Source: Chlamydiales bacterium (lineage in GTDB: Bacteria > Chlamydiota > Chlamydiia > Chlamydiales > JAAKFR01). Taken from it: a DNA stretch of 58,434 nucleotides. The position numbers and the translations under genes are program-made. The notes beneath the pieces are model-generated. The model had not been told where the DNA came from. It ran no database searches and worked only from the letters and a program-made list of their open reading frames with translations. Below, piece by piece: positions 35,899 to 43,894 of the stretch; the first letter of the stretch is position 1; each line of letters begins with the position of its first letter. The stretch spans positions 64,174 through 122,607 of the forward strand of contig JAJACP010000002.1 of assembly GCA_022601445.1 (NCBI GenBank). Direction: 5' to 3'.

Positions 35899-36716
35899 TG
35901 CTACGCTTTTTTCTATTTGTTTTCTTTCTCTGCACGCCCTGCTGGGGATCTCCCTCCAAACCACTTCTTGAGGTCTTGGATCGATTTGGTATTGTCCATG
36001 ATGGATCGTGGGAATCGATTCAGGAAGAGACCGAAAAAGCGTGGCTAAAAGGGAGGCATGTCGAGCTATGGGAAATTGAGCCTATCCAAGCCCCCTCTGA
36101 CGAAGAAACATACGCCCTCTTCACCCCTCTTGGCATGACACAGACCATTCACGCCTCTGAATGCACCTACACCTATGCTCTTTTACTGGGGGCCACGCAA
36201 AAGATTGTACGAAAGCGGTTGCTCTTTCTAAAAAACGAGTGGGACAGAGGTGTGCGCTTTGAAGAGCTCGTGATCCTCACTGGAGATCGCCCTCTTACCG
36301 AATTTGAAACGAGCCAAGCAAAAAACGAAACCGAGATGATCAAAGAGCTTTTGCAGGAGATGGACCTGCCCCAAGAGTGGCACACCAATCTGACTATTGT
36401 GGATACACCGCGCCCAGAAGGAATGCGCCGCCCCCATACTTACCACACGATCGAATACTGGCTAGCCACAGAGCCGCCTCCTGGAACGATGCTTGTCATC
36501 TCTGATCAGCCCTTTGTCTATCGGCAAGGTGCGGTTTTTGATCTCTATATCCCAGGAACAGAACCGATTGGAGAAGGATTTACTGCAGAAAGTATCCAAG
36601 GGCGCGCCCAGATTCTCTTAGCTGAGCTCGCCCAATGGATTAAACTCGATCGTCAAGCCGCTTCAGGTAGTGGCAACTCTTCTCGGAGTAGATCGCCCTG
36701 CTTATACGAAAGATAG
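35898..36716 (+). CDS. Exported protein of unknown function, 272 aa
   Basis: ATG at 35898 overlaps the mcsB TGA as TGATG. A signal peptide is clear (FFLFVFFLCTPCWG, cleavage near residue 17). The body includes YALLLGATQKIVRKRLLFL, FEELVILTGDRPL and MLVISDQPFVYRQGAVFDL, an order somewhat reminiscent of YdcF/DUF218-type folds (small-residue loop, then ILTGD, then late VISxxPF), but this is only a suggestion. It is in the mcsB transcript and absent from this place in C. trachomatis. The 3' end overlaps the convergent symporter gene by 64 bp. Confidence 0.65.
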   Translation: MLRFFLFVFFLCTPCWGSPSKPLLEVLDRFGIVHDGSWESIQEETEKAWLKGRHVELWEIEPIQAPSDEETYALFTPLGMTQTIHASECTYTYALLLGATQKIVRKRLLFLKNEWDRGVRFEELVILTGDRPLTEFETSQAKNETEMIKELLQEMDLPQEWHTNLTIVDTPRPEGMRRPHTYHTIEYWLATEPPPGTMLVISDQPFVYRQGAVFDLYIPGTEPIGEGFTAESIQGRAQILLAELAQWIKLDRQAASGSGNSSRSRSPCLYER

Positions 36717-38002
36717 ACAATACTTAAGATGTGCGGCACCACAACAGGCGCAAGCAAATAGTCGATCAAGGACCAGACAACGGTCACATCTAAAATCGCC
36801 CCAAAGAAAATCAGCACAGCCGTCGCTCCAAAGTAGAGCCGCATGCCTCGCTGTTTGGTCAAATAACTAAAGCATTGGCTCCCGTTGTAGCTATTACCCA
36901 AAATCGTTCCAAAGGCAAAGAGAAGCGCACTGGCTGCCACAATGAGCAGCCCAACTGTGGAGAAGTAGCTCTGGAAGGAGGCTGCCACCATATTAATACC
37001 AAGTGAGAGCGTGGGATCGAGCCAAGTTTGGGTAATCAGGGCCACCAGACTTGATAAAACACAGATAAAACCAGCTGAATAGGTGGCAATCATCGCCAAA
37101 ATCCCCTGATCCACCGCCTCTTCTGTTTCCGCCATCGAGTGTGGAATCGTTTGAGTGCCTACACCCGCCTCGCTCGATTGAAGCCCTTTGAATACTCCCC
37201 AACGGAGAGCAGAGACAATCCCCCCGACTGTCACGCCGGTAGCAAAAGATTGGGGCGCAAAGGCTGATTTGAACACCATATGGACGATAGAAGGCATCAT
37301 ATCGAGGTTAAGGAGAATGATCCAAAGCGATCCCCCCACATAGATCAAAAACATGGCCGGCACCAGCTTGGCCGAAAAATTGGCTACTCGCTTAATGCCT
37401 CCAATTAAGATAGTGGAAATCGTCACCGCCAAAACCACGCCTGTCACCCAATGGGGAACATAAAAAGTACCGATGAGAGGCCGGCTTAAGATTTCTCCTA
37501 GCTGATTTGCTTGCGCAGCAGACCACCCCAGCAACATGATGAAGGTAAAAAAAGCGTACCCTTTAGCTAGAAAGGGGTGGATCTCATCTTGCATGTATTG
37601 CATTGGCCCTCCGACAACACCCCTCTTAGGATGGTGTTTTCGGTAGGAAAGAGCGAAGGTGACCTCAGTGAAATTGACAGCGGCTCCTAGCAGAGTCGCA
37701 ACGAGAAATCCTAGAATAGCCCCCGGCCCTCCAATCCGAATCGCAATAATCGGTGATACAATCGTGGAAATTCCAATTGTGGTCGACATCGCCGTGAAAA
37801 GAGCCTTATGCGCATGAATTGTGGCTGCCCCTTCTTCTTTTTTCTGACGACCAAACATCAGTCCAAAAAAGAGGCGGAGCATGTGAGGTAGTTTGCGGAA
37901 TTGGACACCACGCGTCTTAATCGTTAAGAGCAAGCTGGCGCCCAAAACAATCGGTGTTGTCAAAAATAAAAAGAAATCGCCAAACGCTTTAAAAAATTCC
38001 AT
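36653..38002 (-). CDS. Sodium:alanine/glycine symporter (AGCS family)
   Basis: 449 residues with about eleven membrane segments. Family motifs include TTIGISTIVSPIIAIRIGGPGAI (N-terminal substrate region), GGPMQYM and WGVFKGLQSSEAGVGT with the following HSMAETEEAVDQG. It imports alanine or glycine, or D-alanine, with sodium. C. trachomatis has a DagA-type carrier elsewhere in its genome. Followed by an MFS gene on the same strand; the pair is not closely coupled (49 bp). Confidence 0.9.
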   Translation of the reverse strand: MEFFKAFGDFFLFLTTPIVLGASLLLTIKTRGVQFRKLPHMLRLFFGLMFGRQKKEEGAATIHAHKALFTAMSTTIGISTIVSPIIAIRIGGPGAILGFLVATLLGAAVNFTEVTFALSYRKHHPKRGVVGGPMQYMQDEIHPFLAKGYAFFTFIMLLGWSAAQANQLGEILSRPLIGTFYVPHWVTGVVLAVTISTILIGGIKRVANFSAKLVPAMFLIYVGGSLWIILLNLDMMPSIVHMVFKSAFAPQSFATGVTVGGIVSALRWGVFKGLQSSEAGVGTQTIPHSMAETEEAVDQGILAMIATYSAGFICVLSSLVALITQTWLDPTLSLGINMVAASFQSYFSTVGLLIVAASALLFAFGTILGNSYNGSQCFSYLTKQRGMRLYFGATAVLIFFGAILDVTVVWSLIDYLLAPVVVPHILSIVYLSYKQGDLLREELPLPEAA

Positions 38003-38051
38003 TACCTGTTCCTAGCATTCTGAATGCAAGCGCATTATAGACTAGCGGTGA

Positions 38052-39245
38052 TTAAAATTCAAAGTTAACTTCTTTCTGCCTACTATGATAAGTCATCAGA
38101 AAAGCGGCTAAGAAAAGAAAGAGGGCACCGATCGAAATCAGTCCTCTTAACCCCAGGAAGGGGATGAGATTGATCGCAAATCCGGTGATGGCCCAGGTTG
38201 CTGAGAGAACGGCGCCAAAAAATCCAACGTGTTGTACTCGACTGGCGTGAGCAAAGCTAATCATCAACGAGCCATAGGCAATCATATCAAAACCGGCGAC
38301 CAAAAAGGCCATGATCCAAAGAAAAACCTGGGCAGGATAGAGCATGGGCGCGATCAAACAGGCTCCGGTGAGTAAAAGAGAGGCGAAGGCAAGTTTTTCT
38401 GCGCGCATCTTGCGCAAGCAAATCTTTATTCCCACGAGCACAACCAGGGCAAAGGCGACTCCCAAGTAGCCGTTAAAAAGCCCTATTTCCCAGCTTTGAA
38501 AATCATAGATCGTCGAGACAAAGATCTGAATCAGCTGAAAAAAGAGACTAAAGCCGATCTGCATGCAGAGAAATACAAGTGCCAAAATCGAGGTCTCTTT
38601 TCGTTTAAATCCTTGAATCAACGTTTGCAACGGGCGTGTTCTAGCAAAAGACTTTCTTTCCTCTTTTTGGGAGGGAAAAGCCCGCACTATCCAAAAAGTC
38701 GTGACAAAGCCTAAAAGAGCGGCGAGATAGAAAGGAGTGGAGAGAGTGAACCAAGGGACAAGCGCGGAATCGGAAAAAATTCCCCCAATGAGAGGACCCA
38801 AGACGATGCCGATGCTGACAATGGCGGTGACTCCTTTCATGCAGTCGGGTTTAGCCTGGATAATTGCCTCTTGGGCTAAGGGTTGACTTCCCGCCATGAT
38901 TCCGGAAAGCCCTCTGCCGATCAAAAGTAGCGGGATGCTAAAAAACTCCACACCCATTCCCATCAGAAAAAAGCTAAATGTGATCCCTCCCATACAGAGA
39001 AGTAAAGTACTTTTTTTCCCCCACTTTTGGGCCAAATCCTCCATCAAAGGAGCGCCAAAAAACGCAGCTAAGGGGTAGAGAAGAAAACTGAGTCCGAGAT
39101 AGAAGTAGCGCGCCCCTTGCGATAGGCCTTCTGCCATATGCACCCCTTGATCACCTGCAAATAGCTCGGTCACTAGGGGGTAGACGAGGCCAAATCCCAT
39201 TAGATCTACAATAATGGCCAAAAAAGCGGGGAAAATAATGCGCAA
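38052..39245 (-). CDS. Major facilitator superfamily transporter
   Basis: 397 residues, twelve predicted membrane segments. The N-terminal part PAFLAIIVDLMGFGLVYPLV and the later GAPLMEDLAQKWGKKSTLLL (MFS motif A region) and LIGRGLSGIMAG resemble TetA/Bcr-type drug:proton antiporters. Substrate unknown. The start is TTG at 39245, chosen because an AAGGAGG Shine-Dalgarno sequence lies five bases upstream. Only 9 bp separate it from the mscL stop, so these are co-transcribed. Confidence 0.85.
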   Translation of the reverse strand: MRIIFPAFLAIIVDLMGFGLVYPLVTELFAGDQGVHMAEGLSQGARYFYLGLSFLLYPLAAFFGAPLMEDLAQKWGKKSTLLLCMGGITFSFFLMGMGVEFFSIPLLLIGRGLSGIMAGSQPLAQEAIIQAKPDCMKGVTAIVSIGIVLGPLIGGIFSDSALVPWFTLSTPFYLAALLGFVTTFWIVRAFPSQKEERKSFARTRPLQTLIQGFKRKETSILALVFLCMQIGFSLFFQLIQIFVSTIYDFQSWEIGLFNGYLGVAFALVVLVGIKICLRKMRAEKLAFASLLLTGACLIAPMLYPAQVFLWIMAFLVAGFDMIAYGSLMISFAHASRVQHVGFFGAVLSATWAITGFAINLIPFLGLRGLISIGALFLFLAAFLMTYHSRQKEVNFEF

Positions 39246-39254
39246 ACAGCCTCC

Positions 39255-39650
39255 TTACAACAAAGAGCCGCACTGTCCACATTTTTTTGCTGCGAGTGGA
39301 ATCTTGAAACAACATTCAGGACACTCTTTGGTGTCCGGCGTCTCTTCTTTTTTCTTGTGTAACCTAGATAGGAACTTAATCGCCAGAAAAACACAGAAGG
39401 CAATGATCAGAAAATTGACAACCGCATTGATAAAGGCGCCATAACGTAAAATGACTCTCTCGTGCAGTTTCACTTCCCAATGGGTAAAGTCAATCCCATC
39501 AATCAAAAGTCCAATCGGCGGCATCAAGATGTCCGATACAAACGAGCTCACCACCTTTCCAAAAGCGCCTCCTACAACTACCGCAACGGCTAGGTCGACC
39601 ACGTTACCGCGCAATACAAACTGCTTAAACTCTTTCCAGAAAGATGACAT
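39255..39650 (-). CDS. mscL: Large-conductance mechanosensitive channel with zinc ribbon
   Basis: 131 residues from the ATG at 39650 (the frame is open further upstream but the family starts SSFWKEFKQFVLRGNVVDLA). Two membrane helices and the loop are standard. After the second helix the C-terminus carries KECPECCFKI followed by KKCGQCGSLL, a zinc-ribbon tail seen in a subset of MscL proteins. It releases solutes at hypo-osmotic shock. It overlaps no other gene from this start; the lipoprotein gene ends 9 bp upstream. Confidence 0.93.
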   Translation of the reverse strand: MSSFWKEFKQFVLRGNVVDLAVAVVVGGAFGKVVSSFVSDILMPPIGLLIDGIDFTHWEVKLHERVILRYGAFINAVVNFLIIAFCVFLAIKFLSRLHKKKEETPDTKECPECCFKIPLAAKKCGQCGSLL

Positions 39651-39658
39651 GACTTCTC

Positions 39659-40627
39659 CTAAAATGAATACTTCAGCATTAGACAAGGAAAGAGTTCTTC
39701 CCTTTGAGTGATTTTGTCTGCGTACATGCAGTAGAGCTGCTCGTTGTACTGCTTAGCTGCGAGTCCAGCTCCACTAATCCCCCCAAAGTACCATCCCCCC
39801 TCCAAACTTAGGGTGATGATACCCGCTGCGGTGTTGCCATTGCTGATAAAATGGGCTGCTGCGCCAATAAAAAGGGCATTGATCAAAAGAGCTGTGACAG
39901 CTGTCTGTTTCATTCCCACATACCAGTAACCGGCTCCCGGCAAAACTGCATTGAGCATTTGGGCTTTGCGAATCGATTTTGCCTCTTTTCGATAGCCACA
40001 AACAATGTTTTCATAGTCATAATTTTGGCAAAGCTCATCAAAGTCAGCTTGTTTAATCACACTCAGCAACGTCAACCGTTTAGCATGATCAGGAGAGTCC
40101 GATTCAATGAGATTGAGAATCTGATGGGCGTGATCACATTTTCCCACCTGCTGATAGCTATCATACAGAATCAAAAGAAGATCAGAGAAGGCAGGAAACG
40201 TCTGATCGGCGCAGGCAAGATCGGTTGACTCCACTAAGTAGACCACCTCTCCATACTTTTTCCCCAGATAGTAGGCAAGCGCAGTGGCATATTCGATCTC
40301 TTGCCTCCTAGCTTTAGCCTCTAGAGGGATGAGGCAAAGCGCCCGTTTAAAGCCTGTGATGGCGCGATAAAGATCAAAATCTTGGGCAAAGGTGAGGGCA
40401 ATCGCGTACTCTTTTCCCCAGTCACTCTGGTACTCTTTAGCCGAAAGAGGGGAAAAGGGGGAAACAGAGAAGTCTTGTGGCAGGTAGAGAGCGATTCTCT
40501 TTTCTCTTTGTACTTCCTTAGGATGAGGAGGCTCAGAGATAACGGGTTCGATCGTATTGGGCACTCTGTGGTAGCATCCGGATACAAAAGAGACGAGTGT
40601 GATGAGGAGGATTAAGCGTTTAAACAT
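39659..40627 (-). CDS. Lipoprotein with helical repeats and C-terminal membrane part
   Basis: 322 residues. A lipoprotein signal peptide ends VSFVSGC (lipidated Cys18). Residues about 75-215 are helix pairs of TPR character (YRAITGFKRALCLIPLEAKA). The C-terminal 90 residues contain AVLPGAGYWYVGMKQTAV and two hydrophobic segments with GGWYFGGISGAGLAAKQYN, a P-G-x-G-x-x-Y layout as in DUF5683-type membrane proteins. Function unknown. First gene of the run leading to mscL and the MFS transporter. Confidence 0.75.
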   Translation of the reverse strand: MFKRLILLITLVSFVSGCYHRVPNTIEPVISEPPHPKEVQREKRIALYLPQDFSVSPFSPLSAKEYQSDWGKEYAIALTFAQDFDLYRAITGFKRALCLIPLEAKARRQEIEYATALAYYLGKKYGEVVYLVESTDLACADQTFPAFSDLLLILYDSYQQVGKCDHAHQILNLIESDSPDHAKRLTLLSVIKQADFDELCQNYDYENIVCGYRKEAKSIRKAQMLNAVLPGAGYWYVGMKQTAVTALLINALFIGAAAHFISNGNTAAGIITLSLEGGWYFGGISGAGLAAKQYNEQLYCMYADKITQREELFPCLMLKYSF

Positions 40628-40676
40628 GCTGTCATTTTCATGATTTTCTTAATTTTAGGCGAGCACTAGTGACAAG

Positions 40677-41858
40677 CTAGGAAAAGTCGGGAATGGTTCT
40701 GACCATAAACTCATCAAACAATGGAACCGTGAAGGCAATATATCCGTAGGAGGGGCTATAAATCATCCCTTTCTTCATAAGATTCGCCCTCACAGGACTT
40801 AACCCAGAGACTTTTGAGTCGAATTTATATGCGATATCGGCAACTTTATAAGGCTCTTTTCCCAAAGACGCCATCATCCTTAAAAACTCTCTCTCTTTAG
40901 GCGTTAATCGATCAAAACGCAATCTGAAAAAATTATGATCCAGCTGATCAATGACTTCATTTGTCGTTTTTTCAACCACATCTAACGTAATGGGACTTGA
41001 CTCAGCTTGATTCCAAACCTTATATCCCCACTCCTGGACAAAGTAAGGGTAGCCCTTAGTATGCACATAAATGTTTTCAAGCGCTTGCTCATCAAACTCT
41101 ACTAAGGCAGCAAGAGCGGGATCTCTTAACGCTTTGTACGTATCTTCTCTTGATAGTTCACCGATGATGGGGAAATTAAATAAGCGTTCAGCATAAGACC
41201 TTGATTCTCCCGCAAGACCAGGCAAAACAGGGAGTCCTGCCCCAAGTAACAGCACAGGAAGCTGTTTTTGTTGAAGTTTATGCATAGACATAATCAAAGC
41301 GCCCAGTTCCTGCCTTGAAAGATACTGAATTTCGTCTACCAAAACAGCAACAGCACTGTTTCGATCAAAAACAGCCTCTCCTATAGCAGTAAACAGCTGA
41401 GGTAAGTCTATTTCTAAATCACCACTATCGGCAGAACCTAACTCAGGTTCCACATCCAAGCTCAGCGAGATTTCACCATAACTGATTTTCAAAACTCCCA
41501 CAAAACTTTTTAAAACAGCAAGAGCCTGTTTTGCTTTATTCCCGACTCCTGCCATCTTATCTAGACTGAAAAGTAGTGTTCTCAAATAAGGCACCAGTAG
41601 AGCACCAAGGGGTTTAGCTTCGTGAGCTTCTATAAAAATTGTTTTGAAACCTGTCTGTTCAGCCCTCCTTTGGATCTCATTTAGCAATACTGTTTTTCCC
41701 ACACCTCGCAAACCAGTCAGTAATAAGCTCTTTTCTGGTTTACGCGCCTTAATTCTGCCTAGCAAAATTTCTGCTTGTCTAAGGACAGGATCTCTACCCA
41801 CTAACTCGGGTGGCGGAGCCCCTGCTCCAGGGGAATAGGGATTTTTAACAGGGTCCAT
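40677..41858 (-). CDS. AAA/STAND-type ATPase, 393 aa
   Basis: Walker A GLRGVGKT is at residues 49-56, Walker B VAVLVDEIQYLS near residue 192, and the C-terminal half contains a winged-helix-like segment (LTPKEREFLRMMASLGKEPY). The N-terminal NPYSPGAGAPPPELVGRD is a recurrent opening in this ATPase group, known from many genomes without a proven role, often near restriction, toxin or mobile genes. Here it is next to a Fic gene on the same strand. Two perfect hairpins (41965-42041) and an AGCAG-AAAA-CTGCT palindrome (41887-41900) lie upstream. Not related in sequence to the DUF234 ATPase beyond the P-loop. Confidence 0.83.
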   Translation of the reverse strand: MDPVKNPYSPGAGAPPPELVGRDPVLRQAEILLGRIKARKPEKSLLLTGLRGVGKTVLLNEIQRRAEQTGFKTIFIEAHEAKPLGALLVPYLRTLLFSLDKMAGVGNKAKQALAVLKSFVGVLKISYGEISLSLDVEPELGSADSGDLEIDLPQLFTAIGEAVFDRNSAVAVLVDEIQYLSRQELGALIMSMHKLQQKQLPVLLLGAGLPVLPGLAGESRSYAERLFNFPIIGELSREDTYKALRDPALAALVEFDEQALENIYVHTKGYPYFVQEWGYKVWNQAESSPITLDVVEKTTNEVIDQLDHNFFRLRFDRLTPKEREFLRMMASLGKEPYKVADIAYKFDSKVSGLSPVRANLMKKGMIYSPSYGYIAFTVPLFDEFMVRTIPDFS

Positions 41859-41964
41859 TCTGACTCACATCAAAAGTTATACTTACAGCAGAAAACTGCT
41901 ATAACCAGCTATATCTTTGTATAAGTTACCAAGCTTTCTGCTTAAGAACATGGCAAGCACTAGT

Positions 41965-42041
41965 CTCATGCACACAAAACGATGCTTTTGTGTGCATGAG
42001 TGCCTAACGTGCACACAAAACAGTGCTTTTGTGTGCACGTT
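41965..42041. repeat. Two adjacent perfect hairpins sharing TGCACACAAAA
   Basis: CTCATGCACACAAAA (41965-41979) pairs with TTTTGTGTGCATGAG (41986-42000), and AACGTGCACACAAAA (42006-42020) pairs with TTTTGTGTGCACGTT (42027-42041). Each stem is 15 bp without mismatch and each loop six bases (CGATGC and CAGTGC). The core TGCACACAAAA thus occurs four times in alternating orientation. The pair lies between the fic stop (42048) and the ATPase start (41858), 107 bp upstream of the latter. It could be an operator, an attenuator, or the fic 3' end. Confidence 0.9.
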
Positions 42042-42047
42042 ATTGAA

Positions 42048-43139
42048 CTACAAATTATCTAACCTTGAATTCCAATTACTTAGCAAATCAAAAAGATCCT
42101 TGTTGATATAAAAATTTTCCTTCCCTATTCGATGCTTAAACAGAACTCCAACAGCAACAAGTTCATCAAGGTACTTACCAGCCGTGTTTCGATGCACTTT
42201 AAGCTCTTCAGTAACAAAGTCAATTTTAGTATAGGGGTGGCGAAATAAGTTATTCAAGAGGTCTTGACTGTAAATTTTGGGTAAGTGCTCACGTATTTTT
42301 ACCTTATGATGATTCATGAGAGCTTTAATACTTTGGACTAATTGAATGGTTTGCAGCGAAGTTTGAGCCACTCCCTCTAGCATGAATAAAACCCACTCCT
42401 CCCAGGCTTGAGACATGCGTACAGCCTGCAACAAACGATAGTACTCAGCTTTATTTTGGTTGATATAGCGTGAAAGATATAAAACGGGGATATTCAGCAG
42501 CCCTTCTTTGACCAGGTAGAGAACATTAATAATGCGTCCAGCTCTACCATTACCATCATAAAAGGGATGAATACTTTCAAATTGATGATGAATGATTGCC
42601 ATCTTAACCAAGGAATCAGTCTCATCCAGAGCATTATTATTAATGAATTGTTCCAAGTTATTCATGAGCTTAATGACCTTAACTTCCTCTTGAGGAGGAG
42701 TATATACAATTTCACCGGTCTGCTCATTTTTTAGATCAGTGCCTGGCAACTTACGAAACCCAGCATTGTTTTCGATAATAGATGCGTGGAGAGAGATGAT
42801 ATCATTGCTAGTGAGCAGACCCGTTTTTAAGACTTTTTTATACCCACTTTCAAGGGCTTTCACATAATTGTAGACTTCTTTGGCTGCTACACTACTGAAC
42901 TGTTGGGTGGATAGGTCACTTTTAAAAAGTTCGTCGTGCGTAGTGATGATGTTTTCAATAGCAGAACTATCTTTAGCTTCTTGAAGTGAGAGCGTGTTAA
43001 TGAGAATTGCCTGGTTGGGAACGCTATTAGCAACCCCTTTAAGTTCTCCTAAAGCACTACGAGCAAGAGTGAGTTTTCTCAGCACCTGCTTCGTTTCTAA
43101 TTCGATTTGAAGAGGAAGGAGTGGTATTTGATAAGTCAT
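42048..43139 (-). CDS. Fic family protein (class II, self-inhibited)
   Basis: 363 residues. The complete Fic motif HPFYDGNGRAGR is at residues 191-202. An inhibitory-helix motif (S-x-x-x-E-N) is at S58-E62-N63 in SSAIENI, N-terminal to the core, which defines class II. The C-terminal 70 residues are a winged helix (DFVTEELKVHRNTAGKYLDEL). Fic enzymes transfer AMP or other phosphate-containing groups to hydroxyl side chains; the target here is unknown, and it may act inside the bacterium or be secreted. Same strand as the 40677 ATPase, separated by the hairpin pair. Located in the accessory block before the type III genes. Confidence 0.92.
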   Translation of the reverse strand: MTYQIPLLPLQIELETKQVLRKLTLARSALGELKGVANSVPNQAILINTLSLQEAKDSSAIENIITTHDELFKSDLSTQQFSSVAAKEVYNYVKALESGYKKVLKTGLLTSNDIISLHASIIENNAGFRKLPGTDLKNEQTGEIVYTPPQEEVKVIKLMNNLEQFINNNALDETDSLVKMAIIHHQFESIHPFYDGNGRAGRIINVLYLVKEGLLNIPVLYLSRYINQNKAEYYRLLQAVRMSQAWEEWVLFMLEGVAQTSLQTIQLVQSIKALMNHHKVKIREHLPKIYSQDLLNNLFRHPYTKIDFVTEELKVHRNTAGKYLDELVAVGVLFKHRIGKENFYINKDLFDLLSNWNSRLDNL

Positions 43140-43215
43140 GCTTTTCTTCCCACAAACTAAGAGCTTTGAATCTATGCTATCCTATAGTGAATTGCAACAA
43201 AAGTTTAGGCATGTT

Positions 43216-43244
43216 TTGAAAATTGTATTTTAAGAAAACATAAA
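43216..43244 (+). promoter_or_regulatory. Sigma-70-type promoter for the 43280 gene
   Basis: TTGAAA at 43216-43221, 17-bp spacer, CATAAA at 43239-43244. The gene begins 35 bp later and is preceded by GGAG seven bases before the ATG. Confidence 0.5.
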
Positions 43245-43279
43245 GCTTCGTTAGGATGTGAGCAAAAAATGGAGCCTAC

Positions 43280-43894
43280 ATGTTTCGATTTCTCATTCTA
43301 CTCATGCTACCCTCTCTTGTGTGGGGCGTTTCCACAAGCGCGCCTGTCAACATCTCCTCAGTAGGGGGCAATAGCAGTCCACAAATTGCACTCGCAGACA
43401 ATGGAAATGCCGTGGCCCTTTGGACAGCATTCCCCAATCAAATTTTTGTCTCCAACTTTACAGCTGCCACTGGGCTGTGGAGCGGGCCAATCACGCTCAC
43501 GCTGGGAAACGCACCGCAACTGGCCATCGACGGAACGGGCAATGCAATTGTCGTGTGGGTCACCTCCACCAGCCAGATTAATGCTTCTCGATTTGACGTC
43601 GCCTCGCAGACGTGGTCAGCAGCCGTTTTAGTCTCCTCAACAGGAGGCGTGAATACGTTTCCTCAGATTGCAATGAATGGAAATGGAGTCGCTCTTGTGG
43701 TGTGGCTGCAGGGTACCAATCAGGTGCTTGCTTCAAGCTTTAATCCCAACACGTTTGCCTTTTCGACTCCCACAACTTTTTTATCGAACACCAATCCGGC
43801 TGGATTTGCGCTCGATAATAACAATACAGGGATTGCGATTTGGCAGAATTTTCCCACCGGCCTGATTCAGACGTCCCGTATTTTTGTTCCCTAG
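43280..43894 (+). CDS. Secreted W-x-x-P repeat protein, propeller-like, 204 aa
   Basis: Signal peptide FLILLMLPSLVWG (cleavage near residue 16), then about four repeats of some 45 residues, with motifs such as LWSGPITLTLGNAPQLAIDG, GNAVALWTAF and GNAIVVWVTS. It is the same repeat as in the proteins at 2324-3511 and 56515-57042, but here the units are more regular and Asn/Thr/Ser rich with almost no charge. No catalytic motif. The gene converges on sctC, the stop codons overlapping by 4 bp, so it sits directly beside the type III secretion operon. A Sec-exported surface or secreted protein is the best guess. Confidence 0.78.
   Translation: MFRFLILLMLPSLVWGVSTSAPVNISSVGGNSSPQIALADNGNAVALWTAFPNQIFVSNFTAATGLWSGPITLTLGNAPQLAIDGTGNAIVVWVTSTSQINASRFDVASQTWSAAVLVSSTGGVNTFPQIAMNGNGVALVVWLQGTNQVLASSFNPNTFAFSTPTTFLSNTNPAGFALDNNNTGIAIWQNFPTGLIQTSRIFVP

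Noticed and set aside
41965..42041. CRISPR or simple intrinsic terminator of fic
   Set aside because: Only two hairpins with self-complementary arms, so not CRISPR. A terminator role is possible because T-runs lie within the arms and not after them, but twin near-identical stems fit operators better.
42048..43139. Fic gene as half of a toxin-antitoxin pair
   Set aside because: The inhibitory motif is within the same protein (class II), and no small antitoxin gene adjoins it.
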